Origin: Meandrina meandrites
Taxonomy: Eukaryota > Cnidaria > Anthozoa > Scleractinia > Meandrinidae
Direction: 5' to 3'
Assembly (NCBI GenBank): GCA_963693305.1
Contig: OY855904.1
Span: forward strand, 14,964,496 to 15,028,495
Length of the DNA stretch: 64,000 nucleotides
Part shown: positions 11,947 to 22,121 of the stretch, piece after piece
How the letters are laid out: each line of letters begins with the position of its first letter
How positions within the stretch are numbered: the first letter of the stretch is position 1
Position numbers and translations under genes: made by a program
Notes under the pieces: generated by a model
The model's database searches: none
The model's input: the letters and a program-made list of their open reading frames with translations, nothing else
Told to the model about the DNA's origin: nothing

Positions 11947-12857
11947 ACGATGTAAAACGAACATCTTGGCTTACTGCTTGTGTTTGGAAGGTGATCGATT
12001 GCTAGGTGAGTGTTTTTATATTTTACAACATTTACTTCTCACAGCTTTCATATTTTGTTTCTAACCGATCAGCTGAAAGGTTTCGTGAGTATTTTTCAGC
12101 TTTTAGGTCGGTATATATGACAAATTTCTATGGTGTTCCATCGTTATTTTACAGCGCGTGATAATCAACACGTATATGCTTGTAGCTCCATAAAGAACCC
12201 GTATGCTTGACGATACTCCGAAATTTCGAAGTACATAAGCTTGGTACAGAAAAATTTACTTAACTGAGGCTCTCCCGAGGAATATTTAGTCCTATTGTGG
12301 GATAATTAAGCTTCTCAACCCGACGGAGCTGTGATTATGCAAATGTAAGCTTCTTCCAATTGTTTATTTAACAGTTGAGCATGACAGCGTGTCCGTCTAT
12401 CTTCGCGCTTCGCTTATAATAATGCGAAGTCACGAAAAGGCTCAAATTAAAAGTTTGTTTCTTACTTGCTGGATGTTTATTATGATTGACTAAAAGTTTC
12501 ACAGAAGATGAAGAAATTGATGACAACATTTGCAGGGAATGTGTGATCTTTTGGTTCACATTCAACAAAATGCCGACATAGCAGTGATTATGCAAATGTA
12601 GCTTCCTCCAAGGTTTGTTTTGACTAGAATTTTTGACTCTCTCGTGGTCTTTGAGGTTGGGTAACAATTAAAGCTGTCCTTCGATGTGCTGCCGGACGCG
12701 TCACATAATCCTCGGCGGTTTAGACTGTCTGCGATGCAGGCTATGAGAAGTAAATGTTGTAAAATATAAAAACACTCACCTAGCGATCGATCACCTTGCA
12801 AGATCACCTTCCAAACAGAAGCAGGAGAAACACGCGAAGATGCTGGTTTTACATCGT
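11947..12857. mobile_element. Inverted-repeat element, arms about 110 bases
   Basis: The left arm (11947 to about 12050, ACGATGTAAAAC ... TGTTTGGAAGGTGATC ... CTAGGTGAGTGTTTTT) is complementary to the right arm (about 12741-12857). The right arm carries an extra partial duplication of GGTGATC. No convincing target duplication. The centre holds the dispersed repeat at 12319-12650. Confidence 0.7.
12319..12650 (+). repeat. Dispersed repeat, partner inverted at 20065-20424
   Basis: About 330 bases are shared with 20065-20424 in opposite orientation (blocks such as GATTATGCAAATGTA, CTTCGCGCTTCGC, GTGTGATCTTTTGGTTCACA). Within each copy the block TGATTATGCAAATGT with a following GCTTC-TCCA occurs twice about 260 bases apart, like small direct terminal repeats. 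Confidence 0.7.
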
Positions 12858-12908
12858 CGACAACAGTGCCTTATTTAAACTTTTTTACATGCATTCGCAT
12901 CCACATAA

Positions 12909-13931
12909 GGGACCGGTCATTATTTCTGTAGAGGGGGGGGTCAAGGCTATTTCAGATTGGCTAGAGGGGGGGAGGGGGCTAAACTTTTTTATAAAGAAGT
13001 TAGGGGGGGGGGGGTCAGCAGTTTGAGGTATACAGTATTGTAAGAGGTGTTCACTGGCTGTAGAGTGCAAACACTATCTGTGAAACAGTAATGCTAAATT
13101 GTATAATTTTATGCTAATTCTATTGTTTTTCTTTTGCATAAACTCCACTATTATGTACAACTTAGTGATTTGTATTTTACAGAAATACTGTTTGCACTCT
13201 AAACTCCATTGTTATCTCAAATTTTAGTTAATAAAGAATCCAGACCTATCTGGTTTGAGTGAAATTATTTTCTGCTATACAAGAAAGTAAAAAGTACGTG
13301 ACAGGCCTACATAGACTCCTACGTTCGTGAAATTTGTACAGTTGCCGTTTTGTATTGGATTTGGTTGTCCAATTTATTTTGCTTGTCACTTGTATAGAAA
13401 GGGCACTATACGCTGTCAGCTGTATTATTAGGAGGCGTTTTTAGTTGAGAAGAGCCGTAATACTGCCGCCCAGGAAATGTTTTCAGAGGTCATAGGTCTG
13501 CACGGTTTCCCGTTACTAGATTTTTGACACCTCTGTATTTAACTTGTCATACGTATAGCTATAGCGGCTAGTCTCTGCTCATCCACATATGCAAGATAAG
13601 TTTTTAGCTCTCAAAATGTTTGAAAAAGTGGCCACTGGTCCAGACAATACGCCGATTTTGTGATATAGTAGGTTAGTTCCATTGTTATGCAAAGTAGCTA
13701 TTAAATCATCTTATGATTGTATGTAGCATGCATTTAATAATTACTTAAGGCATATAAGAGGGGATATGAGGTGAGGGCAGGAGGGGGTCATCACGTAAAT
13801 ATTGCAAAAAGAGGGGGGGGGGGGTCACTTGCTAATTACCTGGCCTGGAGGGGGGGCCTTACAGAAATTTTGATCTTTCCAATATATTTTTCCCTCCCCA
13901 CCCCCCCTCTTCATAAATAATGACCGGTCCC
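12909..13931. mobile_element. Harbinger-like MITE (TIR GGGACCGGTCATTATT, target TAA)
   Basis: GGGACCGGTCATTATTT at 12909 and its inverse AATAATGACCGGTCCC ending 13931 are flanked by TAA at 12906-12908 and 13932-13934. A 3-base TWA duplication with GGG-ended TIRs is typical of PIF/Harbinger elements. Subterminal poly-G blocks (12935-13016; 13809-13822) mirror poly-C near 13899-13909. An inner hairpin pairs AGAGTGCAAACA (13063) with its inverse near 13190. Confidence 0.75.
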
Positions 13932-13934
13932 TAA

Positions 13935-14479
13935 CAGCATATTTACACCAATTATACTTTTCATTCTTTTCTCCTCCAGCAGTAGTCACGTGCGCCTATA
14001 AGGCGGCTATTTTTATGTATTGCTCAACCAGACATGGTCTTTCATCTGGGAAAATCAAGAATATAGTCTGTCAAGTCCTCAGGCGGTTATTAATATACCT
14101 ATTCCATTTATTTACCTCTATCAGTCAAATCCTGAAGAGTGCCATCCCCATCCCCATCCCCAGCATTCCCCAGGTATTGCGAAATGTTTAATTGAGGAAA
14201 CAATCCCCAGAAAAAATTGGAAAAATGCCATGGAAAATGCTTAAAAAGCATTTCTGAGCCATCAATGGTCCATGGATCGACCAGATTCACAGGGGTAGTC
14301 TATGGATAATTAATGCATTGAACAAAACAAAATGCCTACTTTCAATAACTAGATGAAACAAAAAGAATGGATTTTGGGTTTTTATTTTTTTGCTACTGAA
14401 AGACTAAACCAGGTTATGACTTGACACCTGTGAACTTAACTTTATTACACGGTAAGCCTGATCCAGTGATCCATTACAG
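13935..14479. other. Intron of TRAF gene A
   Basis: Nothing coding recognised; a short CCATCCC repeat lies at about 14141-14162. Confidence 0.4.
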
Positions 14480-14590
14480 GGCCTGATATTTGAGGATAGA
14501 TTCATGCGCCGGGAAATTCTTGGGTTGAAGGTATCTTGTACCTTTCAAGATTATGGATGCACCTGGACTGGGGAAGTATGGCAACTTGAG
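14480..14590 (+). CDS. TRAF-type gene A, zinc-finger exon 1
   Basis: Acceptor CCATTACAG and donor GAG|GTAAGT bound 37 codons, phase 0 at both ends. The reading contains VSCTFQDYGCTWTGEVWQLE, the first half of a TRAF-type zinc finger (Cys-X6-Cys); the His-X3-Cys half follows in the next exon (DHTSMC). The same split occurs between exons 3 and 4 of TRAF gene B. The finger places the product in the TRAF adaptor/E3 family of receptor signalling. Confidence 0.85.
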
Positions 14591-15110
14591 GTAAGTTTTG
14601 TGTCCTTGTTAACTCATAAAATGGTGAAGCCATTTCCAAGTTTTGGTGAAGAGGGCTAATTCCACTCACCCCTTCTCTCCTTCAATTCCTGTTAAAAATT
14701 TTAATTAATCAACTGATGTTTTAATTAAATTGTCAATTACTTAATCAATCTTGTAAAGGGGGTAGGGGTGGGGAACATCTGAGTGTCAGTGTACTGGGTA
14801 AAATGTGAAGTATATCTACCTTACTTCCTGGCATATCTAATCGAACAAAATTGAACCAACATTCAATCAAACCCAATCGAACACCAATTCAATTGTTTGA
14901 TTGGGCTCGGTAATTGAACAAAATCAAGCATCTATTTTTCTTTTAGTTCGATTATTGAACCAATCGAACAAAATTGAATGCAAATTAACAAGCTCAATTC
15001 AAACTCAATTTGATTTGAAAGTACAACACTCCCAATTGGTAGCGTATATGAGTCAAGTTGTGAGTAGATGACTTTGAAAGTAATTTTTCTGTTCTTATTT
15101 TTCTTCACAG
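14591..15110. other. Intron of TRAF gene A with AATCGAAC-type repeats
   Basis: Between about 14830 and 15015 the words AATCGAAC, CAATTGAAC and their inverses recur many times, giving a cluster of imperfect direct and inverted repeats. A similar CAAT/ATTG cluster lies at about 41340-41540. Confidence 0.45.
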
Positions 15111-15275
15111 GACCATACCTCCATGTGTGAATTCCAGGAAATTCCTTGTGTGTATGAGGCCTGTGGGTTAATCCTTAAAAGAGGTGATCTTTGTGATCAC
15201 TTGAGAAGGGAATGCAGATTTAGACTAGAGAAATGTAGATTCTGTGACAAAGAAGTCAGTAACAATGCAATGAAG
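15111..15275 (+). CDS. TRAF-type gene A, zinc-finger exon 2
   Basis: Acceptor TTCTTCACAG and donor AAG|GTAAGA bound 55 codons, phase 0 at both ends. The reading completes the first finger (H-TSM-C), then gives a second one, IPCVYEACGLILKRGDLCDH with the closing LRREC (Cys-X4-Cys-X11-His-X4-Cys), and starts a third (KCRFC). It aligns with exon 5 of TRAF gene B (RLEKCGYCKAQV against RLEKCRFCDKEV). Gene A joins fingers directly, whereas gene B has an extra 47-codon exon in between. Confidence 0.88.
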
Positions 15276-15623
15276 GTAAGATCATGCTAAAAAATAACAA
15301 CAAATTATAATTTCCCCTGAAGGAAACTGGCATATTACAGTCAAAGGGGATGTTATTTTAATGGGAACTCTGCAATGTTCCAATACTGATTGACAGTTTT
15401 GCCCAATGCAACTTGCAACTTTTCAAATTTGCTCGAGCAAGTTGCCAATTGCAAGTTGCGGGTTTCGATATTTTTTCCCCATATAAAACGTAATTATTCC
15501 AACTCTGTTTCGAAGAAGAACGAAATAATAGGCTTAGTCGACTATTTATCAACAGACTGCGAGAAATTAGTGACAGGGAAGTGTGCTTTTGAACTTTCTG
15601 CAGTAAAGAAAATTAAATTGTAT

Positions 15624-15700
15624 ATAGCCAGCTGGTCTGCCTCCTACCAGTTGGGATTTTTAACCATGTTATGTTTCATTTAAAATATTTGTTTCCTCAG
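15624..15700 (+). repeat. SINE fragment that supplies a splice acceptor
   Basis: The segment with TAGCCAGCTGGTCTGCCTCC and TACCAGTTGGGATTTTTAAC matches the middle of the SINE at 38041-38324 (its 38171-38256 part) and ends in TTTGTTTCCTCAG, where the SINE has TTTGCTTATTTACAG. Confidence 0.7.
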
Positions 15701-15982
15701 TTTCAGTGGCATGCTTACACTGATAGTGCAGCAGATTGGTGTAAGAATTGTGGGATTTATGGTAAAGGCACCAAATTTGGCACAGAGATAGGGAATTACC
15801 CAGTTAACAATATTAGCTATGGATCCATGCGGGTTCTATCCCATAATTGTAGTTATAATGGGTTTAAGGTGGCTCACTCTACTTTTAGCATGGGAATGAG
15901 GCTAGGAGAATTATTTGCTTATTTCCAGCAAAGTGGAACTACATACATGTATCATAAAAATAACATACAGTACCGCTCAAAG
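15701..15982 (+). CDS. Candidate 94-codon exon in intron of TRAF gene A
   Basis: An open stretch of exactly 94 codons begins after the acceptor TTTGTTTCCTCAG and ends at a consensus donor AAG|GTAAGT, phase 0 at both ends, so it would fit in frame after the exon ending at 15275. The reading (FQWHAYTDSAADWCKNCGIY...) matches no family I know. It could be a lineage-specific exon recruited from transposon DNA or a chance open frame next to good splice signals. Confidence 0.3.
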
Positions 15983-17236
15983 GTAAGTTGACAGTGTCAA
16001 CTCGATCCTCGCGTCTCGAAGTTCGAGTCACTTGAATTTCGAGTCTCGAGGATCGAGTCTCGAGTCTCGAGTCTCGAGGATCGAGAAACAAGGCAATCTC
16101 GAATATTCATAACTCGAAAAAGCTTTTGAGGAAACGATTTATTTCTCGAGTGGAGAATAAAAGCTGCTTGCACATCATGTACAAGTTTCGCGGCCACCAT
16201 GAGTGCATGAACGTTCGAAGTGCGATAAATTCGGGGAGACCTTATTGGTATTCCGTTTACTTGCCTACAAGTATTGACAAAGAACGTCCGAGAAAGACGG
16301 TGAATGACGAGTTTTAAGAATGAAATTGGTAGAAACCGAACTAAAAACTTCTGCTCACCCTAAGACTTGAAAGTATGATCCCACGCAAGTGCATGTTATC
16401 AATGATTATTATATTTGAGACGCAAGCAAATCTTTGAGTTTCAGTAGCCTGAACTTCAGACGTCTCCTTTCTGGTCGCTGCTGAAATTCAGACAAGAGTT
16501 TCTGTAAATAAAACCGGTTCTTAAATTTGAGTTGTAAAAATTCTGTAGTCAGCAAACGAAACATTCCACGTGAAAAAAAATGGAGCCGTGAAGCCTTCCG
16601 TAAATAAATGGCAATGCAACCTTGTGTCGCGCCAGTACGTCTAGCTTGAAAGTAAACGTGTTTTATTTTTTTGTGAATTTGACATAACATTCTTAAAACC
16701 TAAATTCTTCTTGAATGAGACTTGACTTCATTTATGACTCAGATAATGGCAACAATTGCAATTACAGCTTTAGAGAAGTTGTACAAATTTTGCTTTTTTA
16801 AAAGCGGCGTGGCGTTAAAAGTTGGCAAAATTTGCATATGTCAAAAGTAATGTGAAACGTCCGATTAGCCTCAGCGTAAATAAATGTAACACAATGCCGC
16901 ATGCAAGTATCCCATTTAGATTCTTCTTCTTTATTTAACAAGCGAACTAAGAAAGGCATTCTGAAACATTAGTGGTCTTAATGTGCAGCCACGTGACAAA
17001 CCACTTGGCCAAATGTGATTGGTTTAATGCCAGGCGATGGAACATACAGTAATCTTGCATATTTAACAATTATTTGGCCAAATTTACCCACAGAACCTTC
17101 AAAACAGTAAAATCTACAGAAATCAAGGGTTCTGCGCTTAAGTTATGTTCAAATTAGTAAAAATGCAAGTGTTCTGCTGATTTCTTCGTTTACATTCAGC
17201 ATTTTGTTATTCATTCCTGATCGTAAAGACCCATGA
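15983..17236. other. Intron DNA of TRAF gene A
   Basis: Beyond the TCGAG microsatellite nothing was recognised; short frames on both strands lack supporting signals. Confidence 0.4.
16018..16085. repeat. TCGAGTC tandem microsatellite
   Basis: Repeated TCGAG/GTCTCGAG words with interspersed GGATCGAG; self-complementary, so also able to fold. Confidence 0.8.
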
Positions 17237-17440
17237 CGACTTCAACACGGACAAAGTGTGTAATTCAGCGAACCCCACTCAAGTGGGGTTCGTGCATATT
17301 TATGAGCCTTGTATCTTAGTAACTTTCAACGCTTTTTATGTCACGTCCCATTGGGAGTCTCAACTCGGGACTTATGCACCAGTCATTTGAAACCCCCGCC
17401 TCCCCCCCCTCGGGCATGAGCGGGGCATTCACTTTTTGTG
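17237..17440 (+). repeat. Dispersed repeat end (partners at 19340-19460 and 28205-28360)
   Basis: The block CCATGACGACTTCAACACGG plus the GGGTTCG hairpin and the CCCATTGGGA...CTCA segment recur inverted at about 28205-28360. The CCCTCGGGCATGAGCGGGG segment recurs inverted at about 19350-19385 next to AATGACTGGTGCA. These look like pieces of one element family. Confidence 0.6.
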
Positions 17441-17488
17441 GTTTCAGCTTCGTAGAAGCGAAAGCCACTTTGTCAGCGTTTTGTAAGT

Positions 17489-17524
17489 AAGTGAGTAAGT
17501 GAGTAAGTGAGTAAGTAAGTACGT
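17489..17524. repeat. GTAA/GTGA tetranucleotide microsatellite
   Basis: Alternating AAGT and GAGT units, about nine in a row. Confidence 0.9.
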
Positions 17525-17790
17525 AATTCGGAAATCCGACGTAATGCCGATGGGACGCGGCAGCCACAGTCGATGGTTTATTGACATGCCCGAAGTATTT
17601 TCGTGACAAGCTTTTTATCATGGGCCTGAGAACGAGGTTGCGAATTCGCAGTCGATATTTCTTTGCAGATGACATGTGAAACGTCGAAGCAACGTTTGTT
17701 TATGCGTTTCTCTGGGCGGTGGATTTCGGAGGAAAGTTTCATTAGCAACGGTTTTGTGCTATTTTAGTCTGGGAACCAGACAGAGCTCTT

Positions 17791-18361
17791 GATGAAGGAG
17801 ATATTTCTTGATGTAATTTGTGCAGTACTTTTCGAGAAACCACTTTCGAGCGTCTTAAGCGTAAACACCGTAGACATGGCGAATCAGCCATGCGGAGCGA
17901 GCTAGCAAATATAAATATGCAAATCATCCATTCGCGTGCAATTTGTCGCTAAATTTTGTAGAGCTTCCACTTTCTGATGCAATTTTTCTGCTCAACACTT
18001 TCTAAATGCTTCCCAAGAGACTAACATTGATCACAATCGTCAGGGTTTTCCGAGAAACGGCCCTTTCATACCCTTCAAAGCAAGTGATGCCAGCTTTTGT
18101 TATCCTAAACAGCTCTTGTTACCATGTAATTAAAAATGCAAAAATTTGCTCTCGCAGTTTTAAAGCGAAGTTCAGAACAAACAGGGAACAAAACTATTTT
18201 GCGCTTTGAAATACCTTTCGGAAGGGATGCTTCTTGATGTGATTTGTGCAGTACTTTTCGAGAAACGACTTTCGAGCGTGTTTACTCGTAAACACAGTGG
18301 ACAGGTCGAATCAGCTCTCAAATATGCAAATCATCCATTCGCGTGCAATTTGTCACGCATT
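17791..18361 (+). repeat. Direct duplication of a 140-165 base block
   Basis: 17791-17955 and 18226-18361 share TTCTTGATGTAATTTGTGCA (one change), CAGTACTTTTCGAGAAAC and ATGCAAATCATCCATTCGCG, in the same order and orientation, about 435 bases apart. Confidence 0.75.
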
Positions 18362-19339
18362 CCCATATGTATGATTTTTAGGGGTTGAAAGTGGTACTTT
18401 TCAAAAGAGAGACTATTGTAAGTGATTTCCTTTTCAAGCTTATAGACCGTGAGAAATTTGTACATAATTGTAACAGACAAAACATACATGTAGCTGAAAC
18501 CACGTGCACTCCCGCGAGTGCTATTTTTTTGCAAGTGAAGGCAAGTGAAGTCCCCGGTCCCCGGGAGAAAAGTGAATGGTGAACTCCCCCGCCCCCACAT
18601 GATCCACACACATGCTATAAAAAAGAAATCTTTTGTAGAAACCTTGTTTTTGCCAAGCGCAACAATGGATGAGAAAAAGGGAAGATAAAAACGTTGGTAG
18701 CCGTGAAATTAACACGTTGATTTCAGAGTAGCTAGCAATACACTTTCAAAGGCCCCTCGATGGACAAGGAAGAAGACGACTATTGCCAAATCAACTTTTT
18801 ATTTTTAATAAAGGTCATTAAAAACTTTTTCTGTTTTACAACTTGATGTTACAAAATGCAAGATCACAGCAAACTGAAACTCTTCTGACGTCTGGAATGA
18901 CTCAAGCATACTTATCAATAATAAAAAAAAAATTAGAAACTTTAGAGCCGTTAGTTTCGCATTGTACTGGCCCTGAAGAAGACTAGCTCTGCTAGTTGAA
19001 ATATTGGCCAATAAATTTTGCCCTTTTGCCGTAGTACCAGCCTGGCAATCAATTTGGTTTTATCTATACTTATCAATACCATATCATTGAAATAAGCCTA
19101 CCTTTTGTCGTCACCAGACTTTGAATATCTTCTGCCAATACTTTACTTCGCGCTATTAGGCAGCGAATTGAAGCGAAATACCGCAAAGCAACCGATCGAC
19201 CGAGTGAGTCAACATAAATAATTCAAACCGCTGAGCATGGCCGGAGTGACTGCCCCGCTTATTCCCCGGTCCGGCATGCGAAGGCCGTGATTTCTGGTGC
19301 ATCCCCCGCCTAACGGGGAACCAAAATGGAGTGAATCTG
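18362..19339. other. Intron DNA of TRAF gene A
   Basis: No exon seen. A local AAGTGAAGGCAAGTGAAGTC duplication lies at 18534-18553. Confidence 0.4.
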
Positions 19340-19460
19340 AAGTGAAAGCCCCGCTTTTACCCCGCTCATGCCCGAGGGGGGGGGGGGGATCGGGGATGTC
19401 AAATGACTGGTGCATTATTTTCAAAACCGGTTTTGCGTTCCAAGCATTGAAAATATTTCC
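19340..19460 (-). repeat. Dispersed repeat fragment
   Basis: Shares the CCGCTCATGCCCGAGGGGG and AATGACTGGTGCAT blocks, inverted, with 17370-17440, and the ACCGGTTTT...GGAACGCAAAA area, inverted, with about 28140-28200. Confidence 0.55.
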
Positions 19461-20064
19461 AGTGGTAAGGTTTTGACGTTACATTTAGTGCATACATGTC
19501 TTTCGAAGAATAGTCGGAAGCCATTTTAATGCACGCATATTGAACGCAAAAGAAGAGGCGAAAGAAGTTAATTCTTGCGCCGCAAGAACAAGCAAGCGGT
19601 TGAAAGAAGTTAAAACCTCATGTTTTTGGTGTGTACCTGCAAAAACTAACGAAAATATTCAAGAAGTTGAAATCTAGCCTCTTATCGGTTCGAATGGTAG
19701 CGAAATCTTTCTGGCACTGAAGTTTTTGTTATCTGACGGTGAATCCCGGGGCGGCGAATCTAATCACGAATCTGTTTCTCACAATTCTTCATAGAAGAAT
19801 GATAAGAGGCTAAAATCTTTTGCAGCCAAAAATGGTCAAAAATCTCAAAAAAGAAAATGCCGATCAAAGGAACTAGAATGCTGAATGGCGAAGGAGGAAG
19901 TGGCTTTGCCGCTGTTTACATTTTACAGTCGCCGCTAATGTAACACCGAACAGTTGCCGATAAAAAATGCAAATAGGTGGGAAGAGTGAATACTCACATG
20001 TTTGAATTTGTCTGATGCATTCATGTTTAATATTTCACATCGAAAAACAGCTTTAATTGTTATC

Positions 20065-20424
20065 CGCAAAGATCACAAGCGAGTCAAAAATTCTAGTCGA
20101 AACAAACAACTGGCTTGGAGGAAGCCGACATTTGCATAATCACAACTCTGTTGGCATTTTGTTGAATGTGAACCAAAAGATCACACATTCCCTGCAAATA
20201 TTGACATAAATTTCTTCATCTTCTGTGAGACTTTAAGTCAATCATAATAAACGTTCAGACAGTAAGAAACAAACTTTTAATATGAGCCTTTTCGTGACTT
20301 CGCTTTGTTATTCGCGAAGCGCGAAGATAGCCGGACACACTGTCATGCTCAAATGTTAAATAAACAACTGGAAGAAGCTTATATATTTGCATAATCACAA
20401 CTCTGCCGGGTTTTTGTTGAATGT
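20065..20424 (-). repeat. Dispersed repeat, inverted partner of 12319-12650
   Basis: Same family as 12319-12650 on the opposite strand, with its two ATTTGCATAATCACAACTCT blocks at about 20130 and 20386. Its right end abuts the acceptor of the candidate exon at 20431. Confidence 0.7.
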
Positions 20425-20430
20425 GAACAG

Positions 20431-20550
20431 AAATATGAAGTCATTCACAGTCAAGTTGATGATAGTCATGATAGTGGAGAGAAAACTCTGCCACAAGAAT
20501 GCATACGTGACGATGAACACGCCGGTAAACAAATCAAGGAAGCAATCCAG
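20431..20550 (+). CDS. TRAF-type gene A, candidate exon leading into coiled coil
   Basis: After ATGTGAACAG and before CAG|GTAAAT lie 40 open codons, phase 0 at both ends (KYEVIHSQVDDSHDSG ... KQIKEAIQ). Joined to the exon at 33220 (EHLRSDHNYLHYQ) this makes a helix-compatible charged run that leads into the coiled coil, as exon 6 does in TRAF gene B. It does not supply the final Cys of the third finger at the usual spacing, so another small exon may be missing, or this one is chance. The acceptor lies at the edge of a dispersed repeat. Confidence 0.42.
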
Positions 20551-21424
20551 GTAAATAAAGAAATGACTAGAAGATCTCGCTTTCACCGATTTATTACTCC
20601 AAGCCAGCACCGTGGCATTTACAAGTCAAGAGACAGAGCAGTCTCGAGGATACCTGCAATGCAGTTGAAACGCATTTTGCAAAAGAGTAGAAAAGTCAGA
20701 CAGTCAGTGCGAAAACTTACCCTCAAATTAGTTCCAAAGTCATCGAAACTCCATATCAAAGCAGGAAAAGTCATGTGTACCACAGGCTAACTTATGACCT
20801 CTGTGGCATCACACTTAAACACAAACAACTCAAAGAGTCTGTAAAATATACCTCCTGTTCTTATCAGTGGCTTTATTTAGTTTTTGTGCAAATCGGAAGT
20901 CCTAAACACAAGAAAGTACCTGTTGTTTGTCACATTACTAATCAGACTGGTTTAGCTAGATTGAAATCTTCCAGTGTAAAAGCATTATGGGTGTCAAGTC
21001 GTATTATCTCACTCAGTGGTGATGTAGAGAAACAATCAGAATAATAATAGCATAAATGCAAATTAACCACCTGTAGCCAACACAGTTTCATTACTAGAAT
21101 CCAGATTGTCTCAGATTGATGTAGGAGGTGCAGGCAATTGTTTCTTTCGACCACTGAGATTTTAATTATTCAACTGGTGCGTTGCAAGTTGCAAAAAAAA
21201 ATTGTGTGACACCTCCTCTACAACTTGCAATGATTTTTTAGTTAGTCATTGCAATGCAAGTTGCAGAAAACATTGCTTCGTGTATCATGGACTTTACTCA
21301 GCTTTTCTTAAAAAATGTTTTGTTGTTGTTATTTAGACTTTGATCACAACCACAATCTCAACATTTAGAAACTGCATAGAGGTTGCATTTGCAACCTAGT
21401 TAATGTGTGGTTCCAGCAAATGCC

Positions 21425-21571
21425 TATACTCCCCCACAGAAACGAATATAAATTCCTGGGGGCGCCGGGGATCTCAAAGACAGAAAACTGTAAGGAAATG
21501 TATGTTAGTTAATTGCAACTTCCAGAGAGGTGGGGGGATCTTAGGAAAAATCCCTTCTGTGGGGGAGGTAT
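21425..21571. mobile_element. Small MITE or hairpin element
   Basis: ATACTCCCCCACAGAA at about 21426 is answered by TTCTGTGGGGGAGGTAT ending at about 21571. Interior of about 110 bases without coding capacity. Confidence 0.6.
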
Positions 21572-22121
21572 GGATAATTTCTCAAACCACTCAGTGTTCA
21601 TAAATAAAGTTAAATAAACCTTGTTAACATTGAAATTTGTCAAATTGCATGAAAATAAATTTACATGCATGTTGTGTTCACATTAAGCATTGTATTTTCT
21701 TGGACTGACATTTCAGCTGTGAATGTACTGTTTTGTTTCTCCTTCAACAAATTCATGTCAGCAACTCAAAAATTACTCAATATTTCCTTTAATTTCTGAT
21801 AATAAGGTGGGGTGTAAGTTGAAATATCCTCCACAAGTAATCACATTTTTGTCACAATTTTGTGGTATATACGAATGAGTTAGCTTTTAGGAGCCTTTGA
21901 TGGGAGCTATAATGAACTCGAACTGAGCGATCATAGCGCGCACATCTTCTCAAGCATTTTATAAACCAAGATAATGAAGCGAGTAAACTCTGGTGACCGT
22001 AGAAACCTTCCAAGTTACCATCCCTGATCTGACATGAAACGTAAAGACGTGAAATAGAAAGCTGTCTTGAGTTTATCGTTATACTTTTTTCTAATAGCAG
22101 GACGATGGCTGAATAGAAGCA
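21572..22121. other. Intron DNA of TRAF gene A
   Basis: Nothing recognised. Confidence 0.4.

Noticed and set aside
12339..12353. ATGCAAAT as an octamer regulatory site
   Set aside because: The word is part of a dispersed repeat and occurs in each copy; no promoter context.
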